This document shows positions 8,539-18,143 of a stretch of DNA of 64,000 nucleotides, one piece after another (within the stretch, counting starts at the first letter, position 1; each line of letters starts with the position of its first letter). Source of the stretch: Longilinea arvoryzae (GTDB taxonomy: Bacteria > Chloroflexota > Anaerolineae > Anaerolineales > Anaerolineaceae); assembly GCF_001050235.1 (NCBI RefSeq), contig NZ_DF967972.1, positions 2,679,901-2,743,900 of the forward strand, read 5' to 3'. The notes under the pieces were generated by a model that had not been told where the DNA came from, did no database searches, and saw only the letters and a list, made by a program, of their open reading frames with translations. A program made the translations under genes and the position numbers.

Positions 8539-8579
8539 GATTGTTTTTTGGACAATTCGGACTTTCATCGGAGAAAGAT

Positions 8580-11093
8580 ATGAAAGATTCAAAACAAAAC
8601 AAAGATTGGAATTCGATGAAAGCAGATAACTGGTCCAGACAGCAGGATGGTGAAGAATATACCTCTGCGCTTCACCAACGTACTGAAGAACTGTATCAGG
8701 TTCCGGACGCAACACCGGATGAAAACGGTGTGGTCGAACTGCCGGTAATCGTTTTAAGAGATATCGTTGTTTTTCCACATATGGTCTCGCCGATTTTCGT
8801 GGTCCCCGGCGCCAATCTGCTGGCGATTCAGGAGGCTCAATACAACTTCGAGACGATGATCGCGCTCGTTCAGCGGGATCCGGATGTGGAAGAACCCCTA
8901 CCGGAAGATTTACTGACCATCGGCGTGGAAATTGCCGTCGGCCGTCTGTTGAATATGCCGGACGGGAACAATTCGGCTTTAATCCAGGGCCGGCGGCGGG
9001 TGGAAGTTCTTGAATTCACCCAGACGGATCCTTTCTACCGTGTCCGCGCCAGGGTGCTCGAAGAGCCGACCGAGGTCACCCGGCAGACGGAGGCCTTGAT
9101 GCGCACGGCGCGCGATCTTTTCGAGCGTTGTGTTCAATTGGATCGAAGTTTACCGGATGAAGCCCACCTGTATTCATTGAACATCCAGGAACCGGGTTGG
9201 CTGGCGGATATGGTGGATACGGCTCTTTCGCTGCCGTTCAAGGAACGCCAGGACCTGTTGATGATGTTGGACCCGATCGAACGCCTGAAACGGACCAACT
9301 GGCTGCTGGCCCAGGAACTGGACGTTCTGCAGCTCGAAGATGAAATTCAAACCCGCGTGCAAAGCGAAGTGGACCACACCCAGCGCGAGTTTTACCTGCG
9401 CGAGCAATTGAAAGCCATCCAGACCGAATTGGGTGAAGCCGATATTTGGACACGCGAACTCAACGAACTGCGCACCAAAATTCAGGAGGCCAAACTCCCG
9501 GAAGAAGTCAGCGCGCAGGCTTTGAAGGAAGTGGAACGACTCTTACAGATGCCGGCCATGGCGCCTGAAGTCGGGATGATCCGGACGTACCTGGATTGGA
9601 TTCTGGATTTACCCTGGGTGACCGAGACCGAGGATAACCTGGATGTGCGTCATGCCGCCAAGGTGTTGGAACAATACCATTATGGGTTGAGCAAAGCCAA
9701 GGATCGCGTCCTGGAATATATCGCCGTGCGCAGCCTGAAACCAAAGCGCGCCCGCCAACCCATCCTGTGTTTTGTCGGTCCGCCTGGAACCGGAAAGACA
9801 TCCCTGGGGCGTTCGATTGCCGAAGCCCTGGGCCGCAAATTTGTGCGCCTGTCGTTGGGCGGCGTTCGCGATGAGGCTGAAATTCGTGGTCACCGCCGCA
9901 CTTACATCGGCGCACTGCCCGGTCGGATTCTACAGACCATGAAACGCGCCGGAACGATCAACCCGTTGTTCATGCTGGATGAGATCGATAAGCTCGGCGC
10001 GGATTTCCGCGGCGACCCGGCAGCAGCCTTGCTGGAAGTGCTCGATCCGGAGCAGAATTTTGCCTTCTCGGATCATTACATCGAAATGCCCTATGACCTC
10101 TCGAAGGTCATGTTCATCACCACTGCCAACAGCCTGGGTTCGATCCCGCCAGCGCTACTCGATCGAATGGAAGTGCTCGAGTTCCCAGGCTACATCGAAG
10201 AAGAGAAACTCGAAATTTCGCGGCGTTTCCTGATCCCACGTCAGATCGAAGAAAGCGGCCTTTCGGATGAAAAGGTCATTTTCGAGGACGGCGCGCTGCG
10301 CAAGATCATCCGGGAATATACCTACGAGGCCGGCGTTCGCAACCTGGAACGTGAAATCGGCCGCATGTACCGCAAGGTGGCGCGTTTGAAATCCGAGAAG
10401 AAACACTATCCCTCGCGATTGACCCCGGCCACGGTCGAAAAATTCCTCGGGCCTCCGGATTTCTTCATGACCGAGGCCGAACGCCAGGATGAGGTTGGCC
10501 TCGCCACGGCCATGGCCTGGACCGAAAATGGCGGCGAGATCATGCCGGTGGAAGTGCTCATCCTGGAAGGGAAGGGCAACCTGCAGATTACCGGTCAGAT
10601 CGGGGATGTGATGCAGGAATCGGCCCATGCCGCGCTTTCATATCTGAAATCGCGCTCGAGTGAATTCCAGCTCGATCCGGAAATCTACGAACAACTTGAC
10701 GTGCACATTCACATTCCCGAAGGCGCCATTCCGAAGGATGGCCCGAGCGCGGGCATTACCATCGCCAGCGCGTTGATCTCGGCTTTCACCAACCGTAAAG
10801 TCTACAAAGAAGTGGGTATGACGGGTGAAATCACACTGCGGGGAAAGATTCTTCCCGTGGGAGGGGTGCGCGAAAAAGTGCTTTCGGCCCATCGAGCGGG
10901 ATTGAAGACGATTTTACTTCCTGCGCGCAACATGAAAGACCTGGTCGATATCCCCAAGAAGGTTTTGACCGACCTGAAGATCATCCCGGTGGAACACATG
11001 GACGAAGTGATCGGGATTGCTTTATACCCACCCCAGGACGAACCGCCGCGCTGGAAACGCCAGAAGGAAGAAGCGGCGGAAGAAGAAGAGTAA
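8580..11093 (+). CDS. lon: ATP-dependent Lon protease
   Basis: Cytosolic AAA+ serine protease degrading misfolded and regulatory proteins. The 837 residues show the order N-domain, AAA+ module and protease domain: Walker A GPPGTGKT near 400, Walker B LFMLDEIDK near 465, catalytic serine in PKDGPSAG near 721 and catalytic lysine in GGVREKVLSAHRAG near 764. The ATG at 8580 follows GGAGAAAGAT; an in-frame upstream start at 8541 lacks such a site. The N-terminal 50 residues before VVELPVIVLRD are a charged, poorly conserved extension. A strong terminator follows. Confidence 0.96.
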   Translation: MKDSKQNKDWNSMKADNWSRQQDGEEYTSALHQRTEELYQVPDATPDENGVVELPVIVLRDIVVFPHMVSPIFVVPGANLLAIQEAQYNFETMIALVQRDPDVEEPLPEDLLTIGVEIAVGRLLNMPDGNNSALIQGRRRVEVLEFTQTDPFYRVRARVLEEPTEVTRQTEALMRTARDLFERCVQLDRSLPDEAHLYSLNIQEPGWLADMVDTALSLPFKERQDLLMMLDPIERLKRTNWLLAQELDVLQLEDEIQTRVQSEVDHTQREFYLREQLKAIQTELGEADIWTRELNELRTKIQEAKLPEEVSAQALKEVERLLQMPAMAPEVGMIRTYLDWILDLPWVTETEDNLDVRHAAKVLEQYHYGLSKAKDRVLEYIAVRSLKPKRARQPILCFVGPPGTGKTSLGRSIAEALGRKFVRLSLGGVRDEAEIRGHRRTYIGALPGRILQTMKRAGTINPLFMLDEIDKLGADFRGDPAAALLEVLDPEQNFAFSDHYIEMPYDLSKVMFITTANSLGSIPPALLDRMEVLEFPGYIEEEKLEISRRFLIPRQIEESGLSDEKVIFEDGALRKIIREYTYEAGVRNLEREIGRMYRKVARLKSEKKHYPSRLTPATVEKFLGPPDFFMTEAERQDEVGLATAMAWTENGGEIMPVEVLILEGKGNLQITGQIGDVMQESAHAALSYLKSRSSEFQLDPEIYEQLDVHIHIPEGAIPKDGPSAGITIASALISAFTNRKVYKEVGMTGEITLRGKILPVGGVREKVLSAHRAGLKTILLPARNMKDLVDIPKKVLTDLKIIPVEHMDEVIGIALYPPQDEPPRWKRQKEEAAEEEE

Positions 11094-11118
11094 TCCGAAC
11101 TCAAAGGGATTAACGACA

Positions 11119-11145
11119 AAGCGGCAGATCCATCGGATCTGCCGC
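11119..11145. terminator. Intrinsic terminator between lon and the convergent coiled-coil gene
   Basis: A 12-base perfect stem (AGCGGCAGATCC / GGATCTGCCGCT) with a three-base loop, followed on plus by TATTTTTG. It sits between two converging genes. The minus side reads TTTGTCG, so some bidirectional activity is possible. Confidence 0.8.
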
Positions 11146-11165
11146 TTATTTTTGCACCTGGAGGA

Positions 11166-11636
11166 TTATTCCTTGGGTTGTTGAGCCTGCAGCTTTTCAG
11201 CCTGCAAGGTTTTGATGCCGTTCTGAACCTGGTTCATCAGCCTTTCCAGCTCCAACTGCAGATTGGTCAACGATCCCTGCACGTAATCATCGGCTTCGCG
11301 GCGCGTCAATTCGGCTTCGGCGCGCGCCTGAGCGACGATCTGGTCTGCGCGGACCTGGGCCGCCTGGACGATGGGATCGCGGTCGACCACCTGGTCGGCT
11401 TTGTCGCGCGCCAGTTGAACGGTGCGCGAAGCTTCTTCCTGCGCCTGGGCGAGCAGGCGGTCGCGATTGGCCAGCAACTGCTGCGCTTTTTTGATCTCTT
11501 CAGGGATCGAGACTCGCATCTGATCGATTAGATCCAGCATCCGATCCTCATCCACGATCACACTGTGGGTAAACCAGATGGGCCTGCTTTCGTTGAATAG
11601 TTCTTCCAGCCGATCTACGAGATGCAAAATGTCCAT
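11166..11636 (-). CDS. Coiled-coil protein of unknown function
   Basis: A 156-residue hydrophilic protein. The first 50 residues are mixed; from about residue 50 to the end it is an almost uninterrupted heptad-rich helix high in Ala, Gln, Glu and Arg (for example ARAEAELTRREADDYVQG), resembling ATP synthase b-subunit or DivIVA-type helices by composition only. There is no membrane segment. It follows coaD by 58 bases on the same strand. No function can be assigned; a structural or DivIVA-like scaffold is one possibility. Confidence 0.75.
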   Translation of the reverse strand: MDILHLVDRLEELFNESRPIWFTHSVIVDEDRMLDLIDQMRVSIPEEIKKAQQLLANRDRLLAQAQEEASRTVQLARDKADQVVDRDPIVQAAQVRADQIVAQARAEAELTRREADDYVQGSLTNLQLELERLMNQVQNGIKTLQAEKLQAQQPKE

Positions 11637-11694
11637 TCCATCCTCCGCGCAGTTTCAATCAAAACCAGGTTGCAATATTCAGGCCAGACGGGAA

Positions 11695-12219
11695 TTAATC
11701 TCGCAATGATGTAACGTGCAAATTCTCCTGCCCGTCGCCCAACTCGGCAAAACGATTCTTCAAGGCGACGGCGACATGAGGTGGAACCATGCTGCTGACG
11801 TCGCCTCCCAACGAAGCGATCTCGCGCACGGTTGTGGATGACAGGAAAGTGTGCTGCTCACTGGTGATCAGAGCAACCACTTCGATTTCGGGTACAAGGC
11901 GGTGGTTGGCCAATGCCATGCGAAATTCGTTTTCGAAATCGGAAAAAACCCGCAAGCCTCGCACGATCACCTCGGCTTGAACTTTACCGCAAAAATCCAC
12001 GGTCAATCCGCTGTATCCCATGACGCGAATCTTGGGCTCACCAGCGAACGTCAGACGGACTTGATGCAGGCGTTCTTCTGGCGAAAAGACCAGGTTCTTG
12101 AGGGGCTTGTCGTAAACCGCAAGGATCAACTCATCGAATAACCGCGAAGCACGCCGGGCGATATCGATATGTCCGTAATGGATCGGGTCAAACGTGCCGG
12201 GAAAGACTGCCCTGACCAT
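11695..12219 (-). CDS. coaD: Phosphopantetheine adenylyltransferase
   Basis: Transfers AMP from ATP to 4'-phosphopantetheine, the penultimate step of coenzyme A synthesis. The nucleotidyltransferase motif is GTFDPIHYGH with H14 and H17; VRGLR and SSTTVRE complete the active site. At 174 residues it is slightly longer than usual (about 160), with the extra residues at the C-terminus. The ATG lies 16 bases after the recG stop, indicating a recG-coaD operon. Confidence 0.95.
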   Translation of the reverse strand: MVRAVFPGTFDPIHYGHIDIARRASRLFDELILAVYDKPLKNLVFSPEERLHQVRLTFAGEPKIRVMGYSGLTVDFCGKVQAEVIVRGLRVFSDFENEFRMALANHRLVPEIEVVALITSEQHTFLSSTTVREIASLGGDVSSMVPPHVAVALKNRFAELGDGQENLHVTSLRD

Positions 12220-12235
12220 GAGATCTCCCTCCTTC

Positions 12236-14764
12236 TTAACTGATGTCCCCGCGACCGTTGCCCCAGAAGTGGGACATTTCCGCCTTGAGCGCCTGATTTT
12301 GGGGTTGGCTCAGTTCGGGGTCTTGCGTGAACAGCAGTTGAGCCAGTTGGCGTGCTTTTTCGATCAGACGCACATTGGTCAACGAGGCCATGCGCAGTTC
12401 AGAGAAACCGGCCTGCCGCGTGCCGAGAAATTCTCCCGGACCCCGTTGTTGCAAATCGCGTTCGGCCAACACAAAACCATCGTTGGTTTCGACCATGGCC
12501 TTGAGGCGTTCATTTTCGATCGATTCATCCGTTTCGGGGATGAGAAGGCAGTAGGATTGCGCATCGCCCCGCCCGACGCGGCCGCGGAACTGGTGCAATT
12601 GCGCCAGACCGAAGCGGTTGGCGCCTTCGATCAGCATGACCGTGGCGTTCGGTACGTCGACACCGACCTCGACGACCGATGTGGAAACCAGAATATCGAT
12701 CTCATGGTCACGGAATTGCTTCATGACGGCGTCTTTGTCTTCGGGCGTCATGCGGCCATGCAGCAGGCCGATTTTTTCGTGTGGAAATACTTCGGCCTGC
12801 AGGCGGGCGTGTTCGTCTACCGCGGCTTTGCTCTCATCGTCCCGGTCGCCTTTTTCGACCAGCGGATAGATGATGAACGCCTGGCGCCCGGCTTTGAGCT
12901 GCGTGCGGATGAGTTGGTAGGCGCGTTCGCGTTCGAGGGGAAGCAGGACGTGCGTTTCGACGGGCATGCGACCGGCCGGCATTTCATCCAGGATGGACAG
13001 GTCGAGATCGCCGTACACCGACAGCGCCAGCGAACGGGGAATGGGTGTGGCTGTCATGACCAGCAGGTGTGGGTTTTCGCCTTTATTCCGCAGGGCGGCT
13101 CTTTGCGCCACGCCAAAGCGGTGTTGTTCATCGACGATGGCCAGTTGCAGGCGTTGGAAGGAAACCGGATCCTCGATCAGGGCATGCGTGCCCACCAAGA
13201 ATTTTACCTCCCCATTCGCCAGACCAGCCAGAATTTCCTGGCGATCGGCCTCGGATGTATCGCCGATCAGCAGGCGAATTTCCGAAGGTTTGAAGGGTTT
13301 GCCGGGTGTGGGTTCATCTGCGCAAAGCAGGCGGGTCAGGCTTCGATAATGCTGGTCGGCCAGGATGCTGGTCGGAGCCATGAGTGCTGATTGTGCGCCC
13401 TCACGAGCCACACTTGCCATGGCCAGGGCGGCGACGATGGTCTTACCCGAGCCCACATCGCCCTGAAGCAGGCGTTCCATGGGATGGCCTGAGGCCAGGT
13501 CGGAATGAATTTCGCCCAGGGCGTGTTTCTGCGCGCCGGTCAAAGCAAAGGGTAATTCGGCCTCGATGGATTGAAGCCATTCTTCGGGCGCGGTGAAGGT
13601 CTGAGCGGTTGCCACCTGCCAGGAACGTTTTTGGGACAGAACGCCTAATTGAAGTAAGAAGATTTCATCGAATGCCAGACGTTCGCGGGCGGCGGCAAGT
13701 TTTTCAGGATTATCCGGAAAATGCACCTGGACCAGGGCGGTCGAAAGCGGAATCAGATTACCGGTTTCACGGATGCTGACCGGCATGAAATCGGGATGGC
13801 GCGGCGCCCAAAATGACGCCACCTGATAGATGGCTTTGCGGAGTTGTTTCTGCGAAACCCCGGCAGTCAGGGAATAAACCGGGACGATGCGATTGGTATG
13901 CAGGTGTTCCTGTTCCAGGTATTCCCACTCCGGGCTATTCATCACGAGGCGCCCGAGGTACATTTCAACCTTGCCGGAAAGGACGATCTGGGTACCCACC
14001 GGAAGACGGTTGGCCAGCCAAGGCTGGTTGAACCAGGTGATGCGCAGCGCGCCCGTGCCGTCTTCGACGATGGCTTCGGTAATTTCGCGTTTGCCGTGCA
14101 AATTGCGATTATCGATGCGTTTTACGGCCGCCAGAATGGTCACCACTTCCCCCGGGTTCAGCCGGTTGATGGGTTTCATCTGCGAGTAATCATCGTACCG
14201 GCGCGGGTAATAGTGCAATAGATCGTCCAGGGTATTCATTCCCAAGGCGGAAAAGGTTTTGGCATTGCTGGGACCGATACCCTGCAGAACCGTCACCGGA
14301 GCACGCAGACCCTGGTCCAGCGCTTCATGGCTGGGAAGAGCGGCGGGTGAGGTTCGTGGCTGCGGAGGGCGCGTCGGCTGGCTACTGTGCGCAGGCAGGT
14401 TGCCGGAAGGCCGTTCTGGAGAGCGCACCGGATGAGCTGGCCGGTTGAGATGTTCCGGTCGGGGGGCGGTTTTTGCCGGTTGAGGGCGCGGCGGGCGCTC
14501 TGCGCGCGGCAGTTTGGAAAGCGGCTCGAGTAATATTTCGAGCTCTCCGACCAATCGCGAACGATCCTCGCTCTCGGCTTTCGGATAGGCTCGTAATCGT
14601 TCGAGGATTGCCTGTAAGGTCTCTTCGGCTACTGTGCTGGTGCGAGCTTCCGGTTCCCACCAGGGAATAATCTTATCCAGGCCGCCGACGACGGCCCGGT
14701 TATCATAACCGCGCTCTGATTCCAGGCGAATGTAACGTTGTAATTTTTCAAACGGTGAGGGCAT
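12236..14764 (-). CDS. recG: ATP-dependent DNA helicase RecG with long N-terminal extension
   Basis: Branch-migrating superfamily 2 helicase that remodels stalled forks and Holliday junctions. It has 842 residues against about 690 in E. coli. The wedge OB-fold region starts near 165 (VTVLQGIGPSNAKTFSALG); the helicase core carries Walker A GDVGSGKT, the DEQH box (VDEQHRFG), MTATPIPRS and the C-terminal QFRGRVGRG. The extra 150 N-terminal residues are an acidic helical part plus a proline-rich linker (about 90-150). Similar extensions occur in other Chloroflexota and cyanobacterial RecG proteins, as I recall. Confidence 0.94.
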   Translation of the reverse strand: MPSPFEKLQRYIRLESERGYDNRAVVGGLDKIIPWWEPEARTSTVAEETLQAILERLRAYPKAESEDRSRLVGELEILLEPLSKLPRAERPPRPQPAKTAPRPEHLNRPAHPVRSPERPSGNLPAHSSQPTRPPQPRTSPAALPSHEALDQGLRAPVTVLQGIGPSNAKTFSALGMNTLDDLLHYYPRRYDDYSQMKPINRLNPGEVVTILAAVKRIDNRNLHGKREITEAIVEDGTGALRITWFNQPWLANRLPVGTQIVLSGKVEMYLGRLVMNSPEWEYLEQEHLHTNRIVPVYSLTAGVSQKQLRKAIYQVASFWAPRHPDFMPVSIRETGNLIPLSTALVQVHFPDNPEKLAAARERLAFDEIFLLQLGVLSQKRSWQVATAQTFTAPEEWLQSIEAELPFALTGAQKHALGEIHSDLASGHPMERLLQGDVGSGKTIVAALAMASVAREGAQSALMAPTSILADQHYRSLTRLLCADEPTPGKPFKPSEIRLLIGDTSEADRQEILAGLANGEVKFLVGTHALIEDPVSFQRLQLAIVDEQHRFGVAQRAALRNKGENPHLLVMTATPIPRSLALSVYGDLDLSILDEMPAGRMPVETHVLLPLERERAYQLIRTQLKAGRQAFIIYPLVEKGDRDDESKAAVDEHARLQAEVFPHEKIGLLHGRMTPEDKDAVMKQFRDHEIDILVSTSVVEVGVDVPNATVMLIEGANRFGLAQLHQFRGRVGRGDAQSYCLLIPETDESIENERLKAMVETNDGFVLAERDLQQRGPGEFLGTRQAGFSELRMASLTNVRLIEKARQLAQLLFTQDPELSQPQNQALKAEMSHFWGNGRGDIS

Positions 14765-14808
14765 GGACTTATTTTACCTTAAAGTTCGTTTGATACCTAT
14801 TCATGAAC

Positions 14809-14837
14809 AAAAAACTCCATTTTCGCATGGAGTTTTT
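14809..14837 (-). terminator. Intrinsic terminator after the fatty-acid-binding DegV gene
   Basis: An 11-base perfect stem (AAAAACTCCAT / ATGGAGTTTTT) with a short loop, 8 bases past the stop of the DegV gene on minus and followed there by further T residues. Confidence 0.75.
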
Positions 14838-14845
14838 TGTCATTT

Positions 14846-15715
14846 TCACTCAAGGCGGTCGCGGTGATTTTGCGCTTCGATGACGAACAATCCGACACAT
14901 TTCGGACTGAACAGGGTGGCCATCGGTAAATTGAGCATGTGCTCGATATACTGGGCCGCGGAATAGCTTTCTTCGGCGTGCTGGCGAAGCTGGCGCAAAT
15001 CAGAATTGCTGAAGGACCCGTTTTGAAGTAAAGCGATGTAATCCAACTGGTCGAACTCATCGATGAATTCCTGGAAGAAATCCAGAACGGCGCGGTAGTT
15101 GCGCGTTTTTTCTAACGGTGAGAGTTTTCCTTCCTCTAGCGAAAAAATGGGCAGCAACCCGAGAAGCTCACCAACCGTGGCCTGGCTTGGATCGATAAAG
15201 CCGGCGTGATCGAGATAGGTCAATCCGGGCGTGCACAGCAGCGTGTAGATATGCGGGATCATGTAGCGGATCCGTTTTTCAACGTCCACCGCCGTCCGCC
15301 CTTCTTCCAGAAAACCGGCCGCCGTCTGCACCAAAATACCCAGGCCAATGGAGATCGTCTGCGAATCGATGACCGTTATGGTCGAACGGCCCTGGGTATC
15401 TTCAGCCGCCTTTACCGCGTTCTGATAAGTTTCGGATAATTGCGACGAGATCAGAATCACCAAGATATCATCGAAATCCTGGCTGAGGTTCGCCATCACT
15501 TCCTGAAAGTCTGCAATGGAAGGAGGAATCAAGTTCGGATTCAGTCCGGGCCCGGCCGTAGGAGGGTATTGATTGAGCTTAAGGTCCTTTCCGGTCGGAT
15601 GGATTTGGCCATGCAGTGAGATATCATGGGGCAGAATCCGAACCAGCCCTCGACCGGGGAAGGCTGGAAGTGGAAATTGAGCGGAGTTATCGGTAAGGAT
15701 GCAGGCTGACCGCAT
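14846..15715 (-). CDS. fakB: DegV family fatty-acid-binding protein, FakB-type subunit
   Basis: FakB proteins bind a free fatty acid and present its carboxylate to FakA for phosphorylation to acyl phosphate. The 289-residue protein follows the DegV plan: N-terminal TDN-A after the first strand, central VIDSQTISIGLGILVQ (the DS-x-x-S/A-like loop) and the C-terminal domain. The N-terminal glycine loop is less canonical than in Staphylococcus FakB. Assignment to FakB rests mainly on its position two bases after fakA; other DegV proteins have no known role. Confidence 0.8.
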   Translation of the reverse strand: MRSACILTDNSAQFPLPAFPGRGLVRILPHDISLHGQIHPTGKDLKLNQYPPTAGPGLNPNLIPPSIADFQEVMANLSQDFDDILVILISSQLSETYQNAVKAAEDTQGRSTITVIDSQTISIGLGILVQTAAGFLEEGRTAVDVEKRIRYMIPHIYTLLCTPGLTYLDHAGFIDPSQATVGELLGLLPIFSLEEGKLSPLEKTRNYRAVLDFFQEFIDEFDQLDYIALLQNGSFSNSDLRQLRQHAEESYSAAQYIEHMLNLPMATLFSPKCVGLFVIEAQNHRDRLE

Positions 15716-15717
15716 GG

Positions 15718-17400
15718 CTATTCGATGGAAAGGATGAACTGGTAGTGAGGTTGCCCACCGTCGTGCAATTCGATTTCATGGGAGGGATATTTTTCGCGAA
15801 TTTTGTCCACGATCCGGTTTACATCCGTTTTGCTGATGGTCTGACCGTAGAACAGGGTAATCCGTTCGCGTTCCTTGGTGCCGGCCTTTTCCAAAAGACC
15901 CAGGCAGGCGTCGTCCAGGTTGTCGGTGGAGAGCACCAACGTGCCGTTGAGCAGAGCGATCACCTGGCCTTCGTGAACATCGACTCCGTTGATTTCGACA
16001 TTGCGGGTAGCCTGAGTGACCTCACCCGTTTCGACGTCGGCGATGGCGCTGGTCATATCCTTCACGACATGCTCGAAATCCCCATTCGGATCGAGGCGCA
16101 GGATGGCGGAAAGGCCCTGCGGTACACTCTTGCAGGGTATGACTGCGACTTTCTTCACGGTAACGCTGGCGGCAGATTGCGCTGCCAGGACGATGTTTTT
16201 GTTGTTAGGCAGGATGACGATTTTGTCTGTGGGCAGATTTTCGAAGGATTTCAGAATCTCTTCGGTGCTGGGATTCATGGTCTGACCGCCCTCGACGATG
16301 CCGCAGACGCCCAGGCTGGCGAAAATCCGAGAAATCCCCGCGCCCGGCGAAACGGCGATGACGGCGATCTGTCCGGGTTCCACCGGCGCAAGGTTGACCT
16401 TGGATTCGGGCTTTGTCTGCAGGGTTTCCATCTGGGCGAGCAGATTTTCCATGGCAACTTTAGTGATGGTGCCCAGTTTCATGGTGTAATCGATCGGTTC
16501 GTAACGTTTTTCAGTGGGGACGTGGATATGCATACGATACATCCCGTCACCCTCGCCGACCTGAATCGAAGTGCCGATTTCAGAAAGGCCTGAATAGAAT
16601 TTTTCCAGGTCCAAAGGTGCTGATGGGCGGAAATCGACCACCACTTCATAATCTTGCCCAGGCTCTACCGATTCCATAGTCTCTTCCAGTTGCATTGAAG
16701 CCAGGGGCTGTACGACGGCGCCGGCGGTTTCAAGCGATTGACCCTTGAGATAGCGTAGCATTCCTTCCCAGATAATGTGCAGGCCTTTACCACCCGAATC
16801 GACCACGCCGGCCTGCTTGAGGATGGGCAATAAATCCGGAGTCCGTTTTACCGATTCGTCGGCTTCCTGCACCACCGTTTCGAGTAAGGCCATCAAATCG
16901 GTGGTCTCGTTAAGTTTCGTCTCAGCAGCGGTGGCAATATCCTTGGTTACCGTCAGGATCGTCCCTTCTACGGGGCGGACGACGCCTTTGTAGGCGGTAT
17001 TGCGTGCTTCCGCAAGTGCGCGGACGAAAGCCGGGGCATCCATCGTTTCCAGACTATCCAATCCACGCGCGAAACCGCGCCAGATTTGCGAAAGAATGAC
17101 GCCGGAATTACCGCGCGCGCCCATCAGGGCGCCTTGCGCCACGGAATGCGCCATTTTTCCAACATTTATCTCACCGGATTTACTGATTTCATTATAGGCT
17201 GCCTGCATGGTGAGCAACATGTTGGTTCCAGTATCGCCATCTGGAACTGGAAACACATTGAGTGCGTTGACCAGTTGTTGGTTCGTGCGTAACCAGGTCA
17301 GGCTGGCTTCCAATAATTCCTTTAACCCCTGACCATCTAATTTCTCGTTTATGGCTAATGCGCGCCCGTCTCCGGTGGGAAATTGTAATTCGCTATTCAT
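15718..17400 (-). CDS. fakA: DAK domain fatty acid kinase, FakA/YloV type
   Basis: ATP-dependent kinase that phosphorylates FakB-bound fatty acids, feeding exogenous or recycled acyl chains into phospholipid synthesis. Residues 20-220 form a DhaL-like helical barrel with the Mg-binding loop PVPDGDTGTN (D54, D56). The middle and C-terminal regions match the YloV arrangement; total 560 residues, normal length. ATG at 17400 follows AGGAG at 6 bases. It lies 18 bases after the Asp23 gene; the same order with rpmB is widespread in Firmicutes. Confidence 0.9.
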   Translation of the reverse strand: MNSELQFPTGDGRALAINEKLDGQGLKELLEASLTWLRTNQQLVNALNVFPVPDGDTGTNMLLTMQAAYNEISKSGEINVGKMAHSVAQGALMGARGNSGVILSQIWRGFARGLDSLETMDAPAFVRALAEARNTAYKGVVRPVEGTILTVTKDIATAAETKLNETTDLMALLETVVQEADESVKRTPDLLPILKQAGVVDSGGKGLHIIWEGMLRYLKGQSLETAGAVVQPLASMQLEETMESVEPGQDYEVVVDFRPSAPLDLEKFYSGLSEIGTSIQVGEGDGMYRMHIHVPTEKRYEPIDYTMKLGTITKVAMENLLAQMETLQTKPESKVNLAPVEPGQIAVIAVSPGAGISRIFASLGVCGIVEGGQTMNPSTEEILKSFENLPTDKIVILPNNKNIVLAAQSAASVTVKKVAVIPCKSVPQGLSAILRLDPNGDFEHVVKDMTSAIADVETGEVTQATRNVEINGVDVHEGQVIALLNGTLVLSTDNLDDACLGLLEKAGTKERERITLFYGQTISKTDVNRIVDKIREKYPSHEIELHDGGQPHYQFILSIE

Positions 17401-17418
17401 ACGACTCCTACTCGCCAA

Positions 17419-17778
17419 TTAATCCGGGTTGCTGATCCGCAATCCTCTAATGTGAACGTTGACACTCTTGACGGGCAACCCGACTGCCTTTTCTACCATA
17501 AAACGGACGCTATCAGCAACACTTGCCGCCACCGATTTGATCCGAGTGCCGTACTCTACGATGATATACAGATCGATATCGATGTTCTTCCCATCGAATT
17601 CGACATCCACGCCTAATGACGGGTCTTTGACAAGCACTTGAACAAGGCCTTCGGCCAAATCTTTGGGCGCCAGGCCAACTACGCCGTATGATTCCAATGC
17701 GGAATGCGACGCGATGGTGGCGATGGCTTTGTGGGATATGAAGATATTTCCTAAGGTGTTAAACGCATCATCGATCAT
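17419..17778 (-). CDS. Asp23/Gls24 family protein, YloU type
   Basis: A 119-residue alpha/beta protein of the envelope-stress Asp23 family. Family features seen are ISHKAIATIASHSALESYGVV near the start, VDVEFDGKNIDIDLYIIVEYG in the middle and the VNVHIRGLRI C-terminal strand. Family members attach to the membrane in Staphylococcus through AmaP; no AmaP is visible here. It is first in the Asp23-fakA-fakB operon, divergent from rpmB. Confidence 0.9.
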   Translation of the reverse strand: MIDDAFNTLGNIFISHKAIATIASHSALESYGVVGLAPKDLAEGLVQVLVKDPSLGVDVEFDGKNIDIDLYIIVEYGTRIKSVAASVADSVRFMVEKAVGLPVKSVNVHIRGLRISNPD

Positions 17779-17808
17779 CGGGTTTATCCTTTATGTTAAC
17801 AGTCTTTC

Positions 17809-17837
17809 TTGAAAAACGATGCGGACTGTGGTAAAAT
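17809..17837 (+). promoter_or_regulatory. Promoter of rpmB
   Basis: TTGAAA at 17809-17814 and TAAAAT at 17832-17837, separated by exactly 17 bases, each matching consensus at five of six positions. The resulting leader would be about 67 bases. It lies in the short divergent gap with the Asp23 gene. Confidence 0.6.
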
Positions 17838-17910
17838 CTTTCCTTGCTGTCAGGGGAACTGTTCGCCTCGACAGCCTCATGCAATCAAGGATTGGAAAGG
17901 ATCTTCGACA

Positions 17911-18093
17911 ATGGCAAAGTGCGAACGGTGTGGCAAGACGACGACATTTGGTCATAACCGCAGTTTCTCTCTGCGTGCGACCAGGCGGGCTTTCCGACCC
18001 AACCTCCAGAAAATTTCCGTTCTGGAAAACGGCCGGATGGTTCAAAAGATGTTGTGCGCAAAGTGCATTCGGACGATCGTGAAGACTGCATAA
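17911..18093 (+). CDS. rpmB: 50S ribosomal protein L28
   Basis: Component of the large ribosomal subunit. The 60-residue protein starts MAKCERCGKTTTFGHNRS and includes the FRPNLQKI segment typical of L28. Two CxxC pairs (CERC near the start, CAKC near the end) make it the zinc-binding form of the protein. ATG at 17911 is preceded by GGAAAGG. It stands alone between its own promoter and a terminator, divergent from the fak operon. Confidence 0.95.
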   Translation: MAKCERCGKTTTFGHNRSFSLRATRRAFRPNLQKISVLENGRMVQKMLCAKCIRTIVKTA

Positions 18094-18113
18094 ATTTACC
18101 AAGTTTTTCCATA

Positions 18114-18140
18114 AAAATCGCGGCGCTCGCCGTGATTTTT
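18114..18140. terminator. Bidirectional terminator between rpmB and rpe
   Basis: Stem AAAAATCGCGG / CCGTGATTTTT with one G-T pair and a five-base loop. The T tracts on both sides suit it to both converging genes. Confidence 0.75.
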
Positions 18141-18143
18141 ATT

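Noticed and set aside
12194-13390. Long plus-strand frame antisense to recG
   Set aside because: No family features; a shadow of a confident helicase gene.
15745-16593. Long plus-strand frame antisense to fakA
   Set aside because: Composition mirrors the fakA codons; no ribosome binding site and no domain.
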